A stretch of DNA of 64,000 bases from an uncultured Pelagibacteraceae bacterium (GCA_902538445.1 CACBFE010000002.1:75759-139758), one strand, 5' to 3'. Counted from the stretch's first letter, positions 20,737-30,895 are shown. Made by a program: numbers and translations. The notes: generated by a model not told the origin, from the letters alone.

Positions 20737-22668
20737 CTAAGAATTGAGTTGTGGCAAATTTTCATAAAACTTCAAAGCTTCAGGATTCGCAATTGCTTCT
20801 TTGTTATTGATCTTTTCTCCATTTACTACCTGTCTTACTGCGAGCTCTACAATCTTTCCGCTTTTGGTTCTTGGGATCTCTGGAACTTTAATGATTATTG
20901 AAGGAACATGCTTTGGGGAACAATTTTTTCTAATTCTAGATTTGATTAACTTGATTTTTTCATCGTTTAATTCCTCATCATTTTTAGTTGTTACAAACAA
21001 AATTACTCTTACATCATCATTGTAATCTTGTCCGATAACTAAGCCTTCTGTGACAAAATCAATATCTTCGACTTGTTGATAAATTTCTGATGTTCCTATT
21101 CTTACACCTCCTGGATTTAACGTAGCATCAGATCTTCCTCTCATAATAAAACCATTATTCATAGTTCGCTCAATGAAATCACCATGATGCCAAATATTTT
21201 TAAATCTATCAAAATAAGCTTTATGATATTTTTTTCCATCATCATCTCCCCAAAATTTTACTGGCATGGATGGAAAAGGTTTTTTAACTACTAGCTCTCC
21301 TTTCTCACCATCTTTTACACTTTTTCCCTCATCGGTAAAAACATCCACATCAATACCTAGACTCTGACCTTGAATTTCTCCCATGTATACATTTGAGTAA
21401 AGGTTTCCTAGAACCAAACAACCGACCAAATCTGTTCCGCCAGCAATAGATGCAAGATGAACATCTTTCTTTATATTTTCGTATACATACTTAAAACTTT
21501 CCTCAGCTAAAGGAGAGCCTGTTGATGTTATTATTTTTATTGAACTTAAGTCTAAATTTTTACTGCTATATTTTTCATTCTTTAAATGATCTATGTATTT
21601 AGCGCTAACTCCAAAAAGATTAATTTTCTTTTTTTGACAATACTCTAAGAGAACATCTATTTTTGGATAAACAGGTGCCCCATCGTATAAAAATATAGAA
21701 GATCCTGTTGCTAATCCTCCAACCAGCCAATTCCACATCATCCAACCAGTAGTAGTGTAATAAAATATCTTTTCATTATCCCTGATATCACAATGAAGCA
21801 TGAATTCTTTATTATGCTCAATTAAAACGTTTCCTGCTCCATGAGTTATACATTTAGGTTTTCCGGTTGTACCACTTGAGAAGAGAATATAGATAGGATG
21901 ATTAAATTCAAATCGTTCAAAACTTTCATCTGATTCTGTCTGATCTAAAACTTCTTCAAAGTTTATATAATTTTTAATATTCGTCTCTTCTCTTTTATTG
22001 TACGCAAATACTAAAGTTTTTTTTATTGAAGGAATGTTCTTTAAGATATCCTCAATTTTTTCAAGAATACTTATTTTCTTACCATTATAAAAATAGTGAT
22101 CACAAGTAATCAAAATACTTGGTTCAATTTGTTTAAATCTATCTACAACTCCTTGCGTTCCAAAATCTGGAGAACATGATGACCAAATAATTCCTTTTTT
22201 TGCACAAGCTAAAAAACTTATAATAGACTCAATTTTATTAGGAACATAAGCTGCAACACGATCTCCTTTTTTTAAACCTATAGATTTTAAGTAATTTGAA
22301 AACTTACAAACTTTATTATAAAGTTGCTCCCAAGAAATCTCTTCTTCAAAACCTTTCTCTGATAAAAAACTTATTGCAAGATCTGACGACCTTTTTTTTA
22401 AGATATTTTCAGTATAATTTAATTTTGAGTCTGGAAAAAATTTAGTTTTATTAAATATTTTATTAAATTTAATTATTTCTTTTCCTTTATCTCCTATAAT
22501 CTTTGAATAATCCCAAAACTTTGACCAAAATTCATCGGGATGATCTACCGACCATTTCCATAAATTTTTAAAATTGTAATTTGAATTATGATTTATAAAT
22601 TTTGAGAAATCCTCAAGAAGAGACATTTCTTTTCTTTTGGTAGAGGGTTCCCACAAAAATTTTTGCAT
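20737..22668 (-). CDS. Acetoacetyl-CoA synthetase (acetoacetate-CoA ligase)
   Basis: 643-aa ANL-superfamily enzyme: N-terminal LWEPS motif, FSSGTTGKPKCITHGAGN, GGTDLVGCLVLGN, late PRTKSGKIVELAVRQ. Confidence 0.92.
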   Translation of the reverse strand: MQKFLWEPSTKRKEMSLLEDFSKFINHNSNYNFKNLWKWSVDHPDEFWSKFWDYSKIIGDKGKEIIKFNKIFNKTKFFPDSKLNYTENILKKRSSDLAISFLSEKGFEEEISWEQLYNKVCKFSNYLKSIGLKKGDRVAAYVPNKIESIISFLACAKKGIIWSSCSPDFGTQGVVDRFKQIEPSILITCDHYFYNGKKISILEKIEDILKNIPSIKKTLVFAYNKREETNIKNYINFEEVLDQTESDESFERFEFNHPIYILFSSGTTGKPKCITHGAGNVLIEHNKEFMLHCDIRDNEKIFYYTTTGWMMWNWLVGGLATGSSIFLYDGAPVYPKIDVLLEYCQKKKINLFGVSAKYIDHLKNEKYSSKNLDLSSIKIITSTGSPLAEESFKYVYENIKKDVHLASIAGGTDLVGCLVLGNLYSNVYMGEIQGQSLGIDVDVFTDEGKSVKDGEKGELVVKKPFPSMPVKFWGDDDGKKYHKAYFDRFKNIWHHGDFIERTMNNGFIMRGRSDATLNPGGVRIGTSEIYQQVEDIDFVTEGLVIGQDYNDDVRVILFVTTKNDEELNDEKIKLIKSRIRKNCSPKHVPSIIIKVPEIPRTKSGKIVELAVRQVVNGEKINNKEAIANPEALKFYENLPQLNS

Positions 22669-22937
22669 AAAAGCTAGCTTAGCTTTTATTTTTTTATCTT
22701 AATAGGTATTTTTTCAGAATAATTTTCTGAACCAAAACTGCTCTATTTGTTTTTATCTCTCTTTTTTTAAATAAAAAATTAATTAACCAACGCATGACTC
22801 ATTTGAATAAAACTAATTGACGAAAAAAAGCAGAAAATGTGACAAAAATTGATCTAATCCGACTATTTGCCCTATTCTTTAATGTTTATTAATTATTTAT
22901 TTTTTAATATGTTGCTCCCAGTTTATAATAGCTAATT

Positions 22938-25900
22938 ATGGCTCAAAATATTTCAGTTCCAGATATAGGTGATTTTAAAGACGTCGAGGTCATAGAAGTT
23001 TTAGTCAAACCTGGGGATCAAATAAACAAGAATGATCCAATCGTTACAATCGAGAGCGATAAATCAAGCGTGGAAATACCTTCTCCTGCTGCTGGAGAAA
23101 TTAAAGATTTAAAAGTAAAAATTGGAGACAAAGTTTCTGAAGGAAGTGTATTAGCAACAATAGAAAATGGTCAAGCTGCCTCGGCTCCGAAAGAGAGAGA
23201 AATTGAAAAAGAAGTTCAAACTCCGGAAAAACCAAAAACTAATGGTGAGATTAATCAAGTAAGACAAGTAAAGAAAGTTTTTGCAGAACCGGCTTCAAAA
23301 GATGATATTGACCCTATTGAGACAAATGAATGGATAGACTCTCTAAATTCAGTTATTGAAAATGATGGTTCCTCACGAGCAAGTTACTTATTAAACAAAG
23401 TAATCGATCAAGCTTATAAATCTGGCCTGGTGCTACCAGATACTAGAACAACTCCTTATATAAATACTATTCCTCCAGAAGCTGAGATTAAATCACCAGG
23501 TGATCAAAATATCGAAAAAAAAATCCGGGCATACGTAAGGTGGAACGCGGCAGCAATGGTTGTTAAGGCTAATAAAAAAAGTCCTGAACTAGGTGGTCAT
23601 ATCGGTACCTTTGCATCTGCAGCTACTCTTTATGATGTGGGAATGAATCATTTTTGGAGAGCAAAGAATAACAAATTTGGTGGAGATTTAATTTATTTTC
23701 AAGGACACTCAGCTCCAGGAATGTATGCAAGAGCTTTCTTAGAAGGAAGGCTTACAGCAAAACAATTAGATGGATTTAGACAAGAAGTGAATAAAGGAGG
23801 TCTTTCCTCGTATCCTCATCCTTGGCTAATGCCGAAGTTCTGGCAGTTCCCAACTGTATCTATGGGACTTGGACCTATCATGGCTATCTATCAAGCCAGG
23901 TTTTTAAAATATCTTATCAATAGAGGATTAATTAAAGATGAAGGAAGAAAAATTTGGGTGTTTCTAGGTGATGGAGAAATGGATGAGCCAGAATCACTTG
24001 GTGCAATTGGTTTAGCTGCTCGTGAAAAATTAGATAATTTGATTTTTGTTGTAAATTGTAATTTGCAAAGACTGGACGGACCTGTTCGAGGAAATAGTAA
24101 AATTATTCAGGAACTAGAGGGAAGCTTTAGAGGTTCGGGTTGGAATGTAATAAAAGTTATTTGGGGATCATACTGGGACCAATTACTGGCTAAAGATAAA
24201 ACAGGTCTTCTTATTAAGAGGATGAACGAATGTGTAGACGGAGAATACCAAGCATTTAAAGCTAAAGGCGGTTCATATGTTAGAGAAAAGTTTTTTGGAA
24301 AATATCCTGAACTTACTGAGCTTGTTTCCTCTTTAACCGATAAAGATATTTGGAGATTGAATAGAGGGGGTCATGATCCTCACAAAGTTTATGCAGCTTA
24401 CGCAGCAGCAATGCAAAACACTGGATCACCTACGGTTATCTTAGCAAAAACTATAAAAGGATATGGAATGGGTAAAACAGGTGAAAGTGTTAACACAACT
24501 CATCAACAAAAAAAATTAGATGAAGAGGATCTTCTTTACTATAGAGATAGATTTAATGTGCCTCTTACAGATAAACAAGTAAAAGACATAGAGTATTACA
24601 AACCAAGTGAGAGTTCTGAGGAAATTAAATATTTAAAAGATAAGAGAATAAAACTAGGAGGTTTTATTCCAGAACGATCAACTTTTGCCAAACAAATTAA
24701 AGCTCCACCAAAAGACATCTTTGATCAATTTATGAAATCAACTGGGGAAAAAGAGATGTCCACGACAATGGCTTTAGTGAGAATGATGACTGCACTCCTT
24801 AGAGATAAAAATGTTGCACCAAGGTTAGTGCCAATCATCCCTGATGAAGCGAGAACTTTTGGAATGGAGGGATTCTTTCAAAAAATTGGTATTTACGCAC
24901 ATGAAGGACAAAAATATGAGCCAGTGGACTCTGAGCAATTAAGTTCATATCGAGAGGATAAAAGTGGTCAAGTTTTAGAGGAAGGTATCAATGAGTCTGG
25001 GGCAATGTCATCTTGGATTGCAGCAGGAACCGCGTACACTAATCACGATATCGAGATGATACCTGTTTATATTTTCTATTCTATGTTCGGATTTCAAAGA
25101 GTTGGAGATCTAGCATGGGCAGCTGGTGACTCTCAAGCTAGAGGATTTTTAATTGGAGCAACAGCTGGTAGAACCACATTAGCTGGAGAAGGATTACAAC
25201 ACCAAGACGGGCACAGCCAATTATTGGCATCAAATATTCCAAACTGCGTTAGTTATGATCCAACGTTTGCTTACGAGATGGCAACAATATTTAGAGAAGG
25301 CTTAAAAAGAATGCATGAAAAGAAAGAGAATGTCTTTTACTACATCACTGCAATGAACGAAAATTACTCTCATCCAGAAAAACCTAAGGATTGTGATGAA
25401 GGAATTCTAAAAGGTATGTACTTATTTAAAGAGGGAAAAAATAAAGGAAAAACTAAAGTTCAATTATTAGGTTCAGGAACTATTTTAAGAGAAATTATAG
25501 CCGCATCTGAGATCTTATCAAAAGAATATAATATAGACGCTGACATTTGGAGTGTGACGAGTTTCAATGAGTTAAGAAGAGATGGAATGGAAACCGAGAG
25601 ATTAAATCTTCTTAACCCAGATAAAAAAGCGAAAAAATCTTATGTTCAGACATGTTTATCAAAAAGAGATGGACCAGTTATAGCAGCTTCAGATTATACA
25701 AGAGCATTCACTGATCAAATAAGACCTTACACAGACAAAAAGTTTTATTCATTCGGAACAGATGGTTATGGAAGAAGTGACACTAGAAAAAATCTTAGAA
25801 AATTTTTTGAAGTAGATAAAGAGCATATAGTAGCCTTTACCTTAAGCGCATTAGCAAAAGAACAACTTGTAGGTTCTAAAGAAGCAGAAAAAGCGATTAA

Positions 25901-25946
25901 AAAGTACAAAATAGATAAAGAGAAAGATTTCCCAGCAAATTTATAA
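22938..25946 (+). CDS. aceE: Pyruvate dehydrogenase E1 (homodimeric type) with N-terminal lipoyl domain
   Basis: Residues ~1-80 are a lipoyl domain (VTIESDKSSVEIPSPAAG), followed by an AceE-type E1 (GDGEMDEPESLGAIGLAAREKLDNLIFVVNCNLQRLDGPVRGN). Confidence 0.95.
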   Translation: MAQNISVPDIGDFKDVEVIEVLVKPGDQINKNDPIVTIESDKSSVEIPSPAAGEIKDLKVKIGDKVSEGSVLATIENGQAASAPKEREIEKEVQTPEKPKTNGEINQVRQVKKVFAEPASKDDIDPIETNEWIDSLNSVIENDGSSRASYLLNKVIDQAYKSGLVLPDTRTTPYINTIPPEAEIKSPGDQNIEKKIRAYVRWNAAAMVVKANKKSPELGGHIGTFASAATLYDVGMNHFWRAKNNKFGGDLIYFQGHSAPGMYARAFLEGRLTAKQLDGFRQEVNKGGLSSYPHPWLMPKFWQFPTVSMGLGPIMAIYQARFLKYLINRGLIKDEGRKIWVFLGDGEMDEPESLGAIGLAAREKLDNLIFVVNCNLQRLDGPVRGNSKIIQELEGSFRGSGWNVIKVIWGSYWDQLLAKDKTGLLIKRMNECVDGEYQAFKAKGGSYVREKFFGKYPELTELVSSLTDKDIWRLNRGGHDPHKVYAAYAAAMQNTGSPTVILAKTIKGYGMGKTGESVNTTHQQKKLDEEDLLYYRDRFNVPLTDKQVKDIEYYKPSESSEEIKYLKDKRIKLGGFIPERSTFAKQIKAPPKDIFDQFMKSTGEKEMSTTMALVRMMTALLRDKNVAPRLVPIIPDEARTFGMEGFFQKIGIYAHEGQKYEPVDSEQLSSYREDKSGQVLEEGINESGAMSSWIAAGTAYTNHDIEMIPVYIFYSMFGFQRVGDLAWAAGDSQARGFLIGATAGRTTLAGEGLQHQDGHSQLLASNIPNCVSYDPTFAYEMATIFREGLKRMHEKKENVFYYITAMNENYSHPEKPKDCDEGILKGMYLFKEGKNKGKTKVQLLGSGTILREIIAASEILSKEYNIDADIWSVTSFNELRRDGMETERLNLLNPDKKAKKSYVQTCLSKRDGPVIAASDYTRAFTDQIRPYTDKKFYSFGTDGYGRSDTRKNLRKFFEVDKEHIVAFTLSALAKEQLVGSKEAEKAIKKYKIDKEKDFPANL

Positions 25947-25947
25947 A

Positions 25948-27210
25948 ATGGCAATTCAAAAAATTTTAGTTCCAGATATGGGTGACTTTAAAGATGTCGA
26001 GGTTATCGAAGTTCTTGTAAAAAAAGGTCAAACTATAAAAAAAAACGATTCTTTAATAACTTTGGAAAGTGACAAATCAAGTGTTGAGGTGCCCTCAACT
26101 CACGAAGGTAAGATAGAAAAAATTAATGTTTCCGTAGGTGATAAAATTAATAAAGGGGATTTAATTCTAACTTTAGAGTCAAAACAAGAAACAAATGAAC
26201 CTGTAAAAGAAAAATCTAAAAAAGAACCAGTAAAACAAAAAATACGAAATGAAGTAGTCCAGGTAAAAAAACAACAACCTGCACCTAGTGTTCCTGCTTC
26301 AGGAAAAAGTTCTGCAAGTCCAAAAATAAGAAAATTTGCAAGAGAACTGGGAGCGGATATTTCTAAAATTTCTGGCACACAACGTGCTGGGAGAGTTTCA
26401 GCCGAAGATGTTAAAAATTTTGTAAGATCTCAAGTTACAGTTTCTCAAGGTGAGGTGCAAAAAAAAGAAGTTACAAAATATGTGGAAGAATATTCTCATG
26501 AAGAATTTGGAGAAATTGCAACACAAGATCTACCACGTGTTAAGAAACTTTCGGGACCACATTTAGTCAGATCTTGGACAGAAATTCCACACGTTACTCA
26601 ACATGATGAAATAGACGTTACTGACATGGAACAGTTTAGAAATTCTTTGTACGATTATTATACTGGTGAAAAAATAAAAGTAACTCCTCTTGCTTTTATT
26701 GCAAAAGCCTTAGTGAGTGCTCTAAAAGAATTTCCTAATTTTAACGCATCATTAAACCCTGAGAGTAATAAAATTATTTATAAAAAATATTTTCATATCG
26801 GCTTTGCTGTTGATACTCCGCATGGTTTAATGGTTCCTAAATTGAGAAACGTTGACCAAATGAGTATTCAAAAAATTGGGGAAGAGCTTAAAAATACAAG
26901 TCAACTTTGCAGAGAACTTAAGATTGATAAAAAAGAATTTTTTGGTGGATCGATGACTATCTCAAGTTTAGGAGGAATTGGTGGAACACATTTTACACCT
27001 ATCATTAATCCGCCAGAGGTAGCAATTTTAGGAGTTGGAAGAACTTTCGATCGACTTGTTAAAGAAAAAAATCAAATAGTTTCTAAAAAGATACTACCGA
27101 TATCATTATCTTACGATCACAGATTAATAGATGGGGCAGAAGGAGCTAGATTTTGTGTCTATCTTGGAAAATGTCTTGGTAAAGATTTTGCCTTTAAGCT
27201 TGCTGTTTAG
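25948..27210 (+). CDS. aceF: Pyruvate dehydrogenase E2, dihydrolipoamide acetyltransferase
   Basis: Lipoyl domain, E1/E3-binding domain (ASPKIRKFARELGADISKISGTQRAGRVSAEDV), catalytic domain ending SYDHRLIDGAEGARF. Confidence 0.96.
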   Translation: MAIQKILVPDMGDFKDVEVIEVLVKKGQTIKKNDSLITLESDKSSVEVPSTHEGKIEKINVSVGDKINKGDLILTLESKQETNEPVKEKSKKEPVKQKIRNEVVQVKKQQPAPSVPASGKSSASPKIRKFARELGADISKISGTQRAGRVSAEDVKNFVRSQVTVSQGEVQKKEVTKYVEEYSHEEFGEIATQDLPRVKKLSGPHLVRSWTEIPHVTQHDEIDVTDMEQFRNSLYDYYTGEKIKVTPLAFIAKALVSALKEFPNFNASLNPESNKIIYKKYFHIGFAVDTPHGLMVPKLRNVDQMSIQKIGEELKNTSQLCRELKIDKKEFFGGSMTISSLGGIGGTHFTPIINPPEVAILGVGRTFDRLVKEKNQIVSKKILPISLSYDHRLIDGAEGARFCVYLGKCLGKDFAFKLAV

Positions 27211-27234
27211 AACTTCTTAAACTATTAACCCCTG

Positions 27235-28137
27235 ATGGATAAAAAATCGTTCTCACTGATTTGCGCTATAGTTACGTCTGTTCTTTGGGGCTCAGCTTTT
27301 GTGGCGCAAGACATGGGTATGGATTTCATAGGGCCACATACTTTTAATGTAGGAAGATTTTTAATCGGGTTTTTAACTCTAGTTCCTTTCTTTTTCATTT
27401 TTGAATCTAAAAATATAAATTTTAAACAACTTGATAAAAGAAAAATAGCTTTTTTTTTATTTTACTTAGGATTTGTTTTAGCCATAGGCCAAGAACTACA
27501 GCAGATTTCTTTAATCTATACTGATGTAGCTAACACAGGGGTTTTCACAGTTTTTTATGTTTTGGTCGTTCCGGTAATTTCTTATTTTATCTTTTCAAAA
27601 AAAATGCATTGGTCAATTTGGCCATCAGTTTTTATCTGTATTCTTGGTGGCTTACTTCTAAGCGAACTTAATAATTATTCAGTAAGATTAGGTGATACTT
27701 TAGGTATCTTAAGTGCCTTTTGTTGGGGAGTTCATATTTTGCTGATAAGAAAAACAATTGAGATGTTTAACTTTCCTATAACTATTGCAATGTCTCAATG
27801 TTTTGTGGCATGCATAGTTTTAATTGGTCCAATGTTTTACTTTGAGGATCCAACGTTTAACAATTTTTTAAAAGACTCATATGAAGTTTTATATGTTGGT
27901 ATTTTATCAAGTGGTCTCGCTTTTTTATTACAAACATATAGTTTACAAAATATATCTCCAGCTCCTGCTGCAATAGTTTTTTCGTTAGAAGGTGTTTTCG
28001 CAGCAATTTTAGCATGGTTAATATTAGACCAATTCTTAAATGAAATTAAAGTTTTAGGAATATTTTTAATATTAGCTGCAGTAATTTTCTCACAACTAAT
28101 GCCAATATATGATAAGAAAAATTATGGACGAAACTAA
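27235..28137 (+). CDS. EamA/DMT-family transporter
   Basis: About 10 hydrophobic segments, two EamA-like repeats, early VLWGSAFVAQ motif. Confidence 0.88.
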   Translation: MDKKSFSLICAIVTSVLWGSAFVAQDMGMDFIGPHTFNVGRFLIGFLTLVPFFFIFESKNINFKQLDKRKIAFFLFYLGFVLAIGQELQQISLIYTDVANTGVFTVFYVLVVPVISYFIFSKKMHWSIWPSVFICILGGLLLSELNNYSVRLGDTLGILSAFCWGVHILLIRKTIEMFNFPITIAMSQCFVACIVLIGPMFYFEDPTFNNFLKDSYEVLYVGILSSGLAFLLQTYSLQNISPAPAAIVFSLEGVFAAILAWLILDQFLNEIKVLGIFLILAAVIFSQLMPIYDKKNYGRN

Positions 28138-28501
28138 TAAAGGTTTTATGAAGCATTTAGGTGGTCTGGAATTAAAACAGATCAACGATACTCAATACGA
28201 ATTTGTAGTTGAGGTTAAAGAAATGCATTTGAATACTGGAAAAATAGCTCATGGAGGTTTCCTTGCTTCCATTGCAGACACAGGAATGGGCACGGCTGCT
28301 CATAGAGTAGCAGGAGATAAAAGATGTGTAACAATAAATTTAGATATGAAATTTATTTCTGCTGGGTTGTTAGGTGATCAATTGAAAGGAAAAGTTAAGA
28401 TATTAAAAAAAACAAATACTCTTATCTTTATCTCTTGTGAAATTTCAAATTCTAGCGACATAGTTGCCTCTGCAAGTGGTACTTGGAAAATACTAAAATA
28501 G
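28124..28501 (+). CDS. PaaI-like hotdog thioesterase
   Basis: LNTGKIAHGGFLASIADTGMGTAAH hotdog motif. The ORF track starts at 28109; the internal ATG at 28124 looks more likely. Confidence 0.88.
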   Translation: MDETNKGFMKHLGGLELKQINDTQYEFVVEVKEMHLNTGKIAHGGFLASIADTGMGTAAHRVAGDKRCVTINLDMKFISAGLLGDQLKGKVKILKKTNTLIFISCEISNSSDIVASASGTWKILK

Positions 28502-28507
28502 TTATCA

Positions 28508-29959
28508 ATGCATACAAAAACTGTTTTAGTTTCTGCTTTACTCTCTCTTTTTATATTTAATAATGCATCAGCAAATTTTTTTAAGAACATTACTAACTTA
28601 ATTGATGGAAATTACGAAAGCCTTAGATACGGAATATCAGTTGCCGATGTAGACAACAATGGGACGTATGAATTTATAGTTGCGGGTTTTGGAAGTGAGA
28701 ATTTAGCCCTCTCCTATAAAAATAATAAGTTGATAAATATTATAGAGGACGAAAAATTTACTGATAAAAAAAGTTTTACTATTGGAGTTGCGGCGTGTGA
28801 TATTGACTCTGATGGATATGAAGAAATTTATTTTCTTAACACAGACACATACAGCGGTGAAAAAAAATATTCTGATAGACTAATAGATCTAAAAAATAAA
28901 AAATTTTTTGATATTTTCGAACAAAAGAAAAATCAATTAGATTTAAACTTTACAGCCGGTCGTTCGGTAGTTTGTGTAGATAGAAAAGGAAATGGAAAAT
29001 TTGGGATTTACGTTGCTAATTATGGTGGCCCTACAAGATTCTATGAAAAGTTTAAAGGGAGAATTGCTGATAGAGCAACAGAGTTTGGGTTGGACAAAAT
29101 AACTGGAGGACGAGCAGTTGTTGCGGGCCACATTCTATCTGACAATATTGATATTTTCGCTGCAAACGAAAGAGGAGTTAATTTTTTGTACAAAAATTTT
29201 GAAGGTACTTTCTATGATGTTGCCTCAAGCTACGAAGTTTTAGACCCCTATGAAAACGGAAGAGGAACAACCTTAAGTGATGTCTTGTACAGAGGACAAT
29301 TAGATATAGTGAGTGGTAATTGGGATGGAGAACATCGAATTTTTGTGAAAAAAGAAAATACATTTAAAGACATCGCTAAAGGACAATTTAAGAAACCGTC
29401 CAAAATAAGAACAGTAATATCTGCAGATTTTGATAATGACGGTTACGATGAAATCTTTTTAAATAATATTGGAGAGCCAAATAAATTATTTAAAATCAAA
29501 GAAAACGGGGAGCTAAAAGAAATTGATTTAGAAGTTAATTCTGAACCTAATGGACTTGGTACCGGCGCAGCTGTAGCAGATATTGATAAAGATGGCATTT
29601 TAGAATTATTAATCTCACATGGAGAAACTGGGAACCAAATACTTACTCTTTATAAAGCTGATACAAAAAAAAGTAATAACTTTTTAAGAATAAAACCATT
29701 AAATAAAAATGGTGCACCGGCAAGAGGCGCTACGGTAACGCTTACTTCTAATTTAAGAGAACACTCTAAAACAATCGATGCAGGATCAGGATATTTATGT
29801 CAAATGGAGCCTGTTGCTCATTATGGAATTCGGAAAGGTGAAAAAGATTTTAAAGTTTCAATTAAATGGACAAACGGAAAGACTAATAATTACAAAATTA
29901 CAAAAACTGGAAAAACATATATTTTTAAACAAAGTAATATGACTATCTCGCCATCTTAA
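28508..29959 (+). CDS. Secreted FG-GAP/VCBS-repeat protein with ASPIC/UnbV-like C-terminus
   Basis: Signal peptide; repeated D-x-D-x-D-G segments (DVDNNGTYEFIVAG, DIDSDGYEEIYF, DFDNDGYDEIFLNN, DIDKDGILELLISHG); C-terminal RGATVTL... segment. Confidence 0.85.
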   Translation: MHTKTVLVSALLSLFIFNNASANFFKNITNLIDGNYESLRYGISVADVDNNGTYEFIVAGFGSENLALSYKNNKLINIIEDEKFTDKKSFTIGVAACDIDSDGYEEIYFLNTDTYSGEKKYSDRLIDLKNKKFFDIFEQKKNQLDLNFTAGRSVVCVDRKGNGKFGIYVANYGGPTRFYEKFKGRIADRATEFGLDKITGGRAVVAGHILSDNIDIFAANERGVNFLYKNFEGTFYDVASSYEVLDPYENGRGTTLSDVLYRGQLDIVSGNWDGEHRIFVKKENTFKDIAKGQFKKPSKIRTVISADFDNDGYDEIFLNNIGEPNKLFKIKENGELKEIDLEVNSEPNGLGTGAAVADIDKDGILELLISHGETGNQILTLYKADTKKSNNFLRIKPLNKNGAPARGATVTLTSNLREHSKTIDAGSGYLCQMEPVAHYGIRKGEKDFKVSIKWTNGKTNNYKITKTGKTYIFKQSNMTISPS

Positions 29960-30641
29960 TAAATATATCACCCATGCCGATATTCATTTCTTCTAAAGGA
30001 ATATTATTTTTGAAAGCACAAAATTTTCCTGTAATTTCGTTAGACTCTATTTTTTTAATATCTGTTTTTTGACATTTTTTTGCCTCGTATAAAATTCCTA
30101 TTACTAATTTACTATCAACTACATGAACCTCTTCTTTATTTAATTTTTGACCGGTGCAAAAATAATTTTTATTTACTTCCTTTGGAAAATCTTTTTTTGT
30201 ACATGGATTATCTATTAAAAGAACATCAATCGGTCTTGTGCCATCTTTGAATTTATGTTTGATTTTTTTCACCTTAGTGTAATTCATTAGATCACAAGAA
30301 CATGGCCAACAACATCTGTAAAGTTCACCACAAATATTTTTTTGTGTTCTTAATTCTTTAACAAAAATAAAATCTGGTTTTTCTCCAGGGTTAATCAATG
30401 AACCTGATACAGGACAATATAATTTATTATACTCAATGAATTCTTCGTAAGTTAAATTTTGGTCTAACAAATATTTGAAAAATCTAGGTCCAGCGGCATT
30501 TCTATTGCTGTCTGGAAATATTTTGCTCCAGTTTTTAACAAGATTTTCATAGTAAAATTTTTTTTGCTGATAGTTTACCTCAGCATTAGCTGTTGAGAAG
30601 AGAATTGATATAAAAAATAATACTTTTAGAAAAAATTTCAC
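29943..30641 (-). CDS. Exported Cys-rich protein of unknown function
   Basis: Signal peptide MKFFLKVLFFISILFSTANA; Cys cluster CGELYRCCWPCSCDLMNY; convergent overlap with the VCBS gene. Confidence 0.75.
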   Translation of the reverse strand: MKFFLKVLFFISILFSTANAEVNYQQKKFYYENLVKNWSKIFPDSNRNAAGPRFFKYLLDQNLTYEEFIEYNKLYCPVSGSLINPGEKPDFIFVKELRTQKNICGELYRCCWPCSCDLMNYTKVKKIKHKFKDGTRPIDVLLIDNPCTKKDFPKEVNKNYFCTGQKLNKEEVHVVDSKLVIGILYEAKKCQKTDIKKIESNEITGKFCAFKNNIPLEEMNIGMGDIFIKMAR

Positions 30642-30700
30642 AAAAGTAAACTAAATCATTTTAAAGATAGACTCACTGCGGTTTTCTTGCTTGAACGATA

Positions 30701-30829
30701 TCAATTTTTTCTTCTAATTTTTTTAATTCCACAATCTTTACATTTTATCGTTTCAGTTGAACCGCCTGGACCAAAACTATAATTTATATCAATTTTTTGA
30801 TACCTGTGGATACCTATCTTACAAAACAT
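30701..30829 (-). CDS. Unannotated 42-aa zinc-ribbon-like peptide (MFCKIGIHRYQKIDINYSFGPGGSTETIKCKDCGIKKIRRKN)
   Basis: Uninterrupted short ORF on the reverse strand with MFCKIGIHRY and CKDCG, giving a possible C/H plus CxxC metal site. Confidence 0.6.
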   Translation of the reverse strand: MFCKIGIHRYQKIDINYSFGPGGSTETIKCKDCGIKKIRRKN

Positions 30830-30895
30830 TAAATACAACCACCTAATCATATTTTAAACAAAAAAAAAAATTAATATTTTTTTGGAGGTATTTAA

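Noticed and set aside
26100-26378. Minus-strand 92-aa ORF
   Set aside because: Antisense to the aceF linker; Phe/Ser-rich shadow composition.
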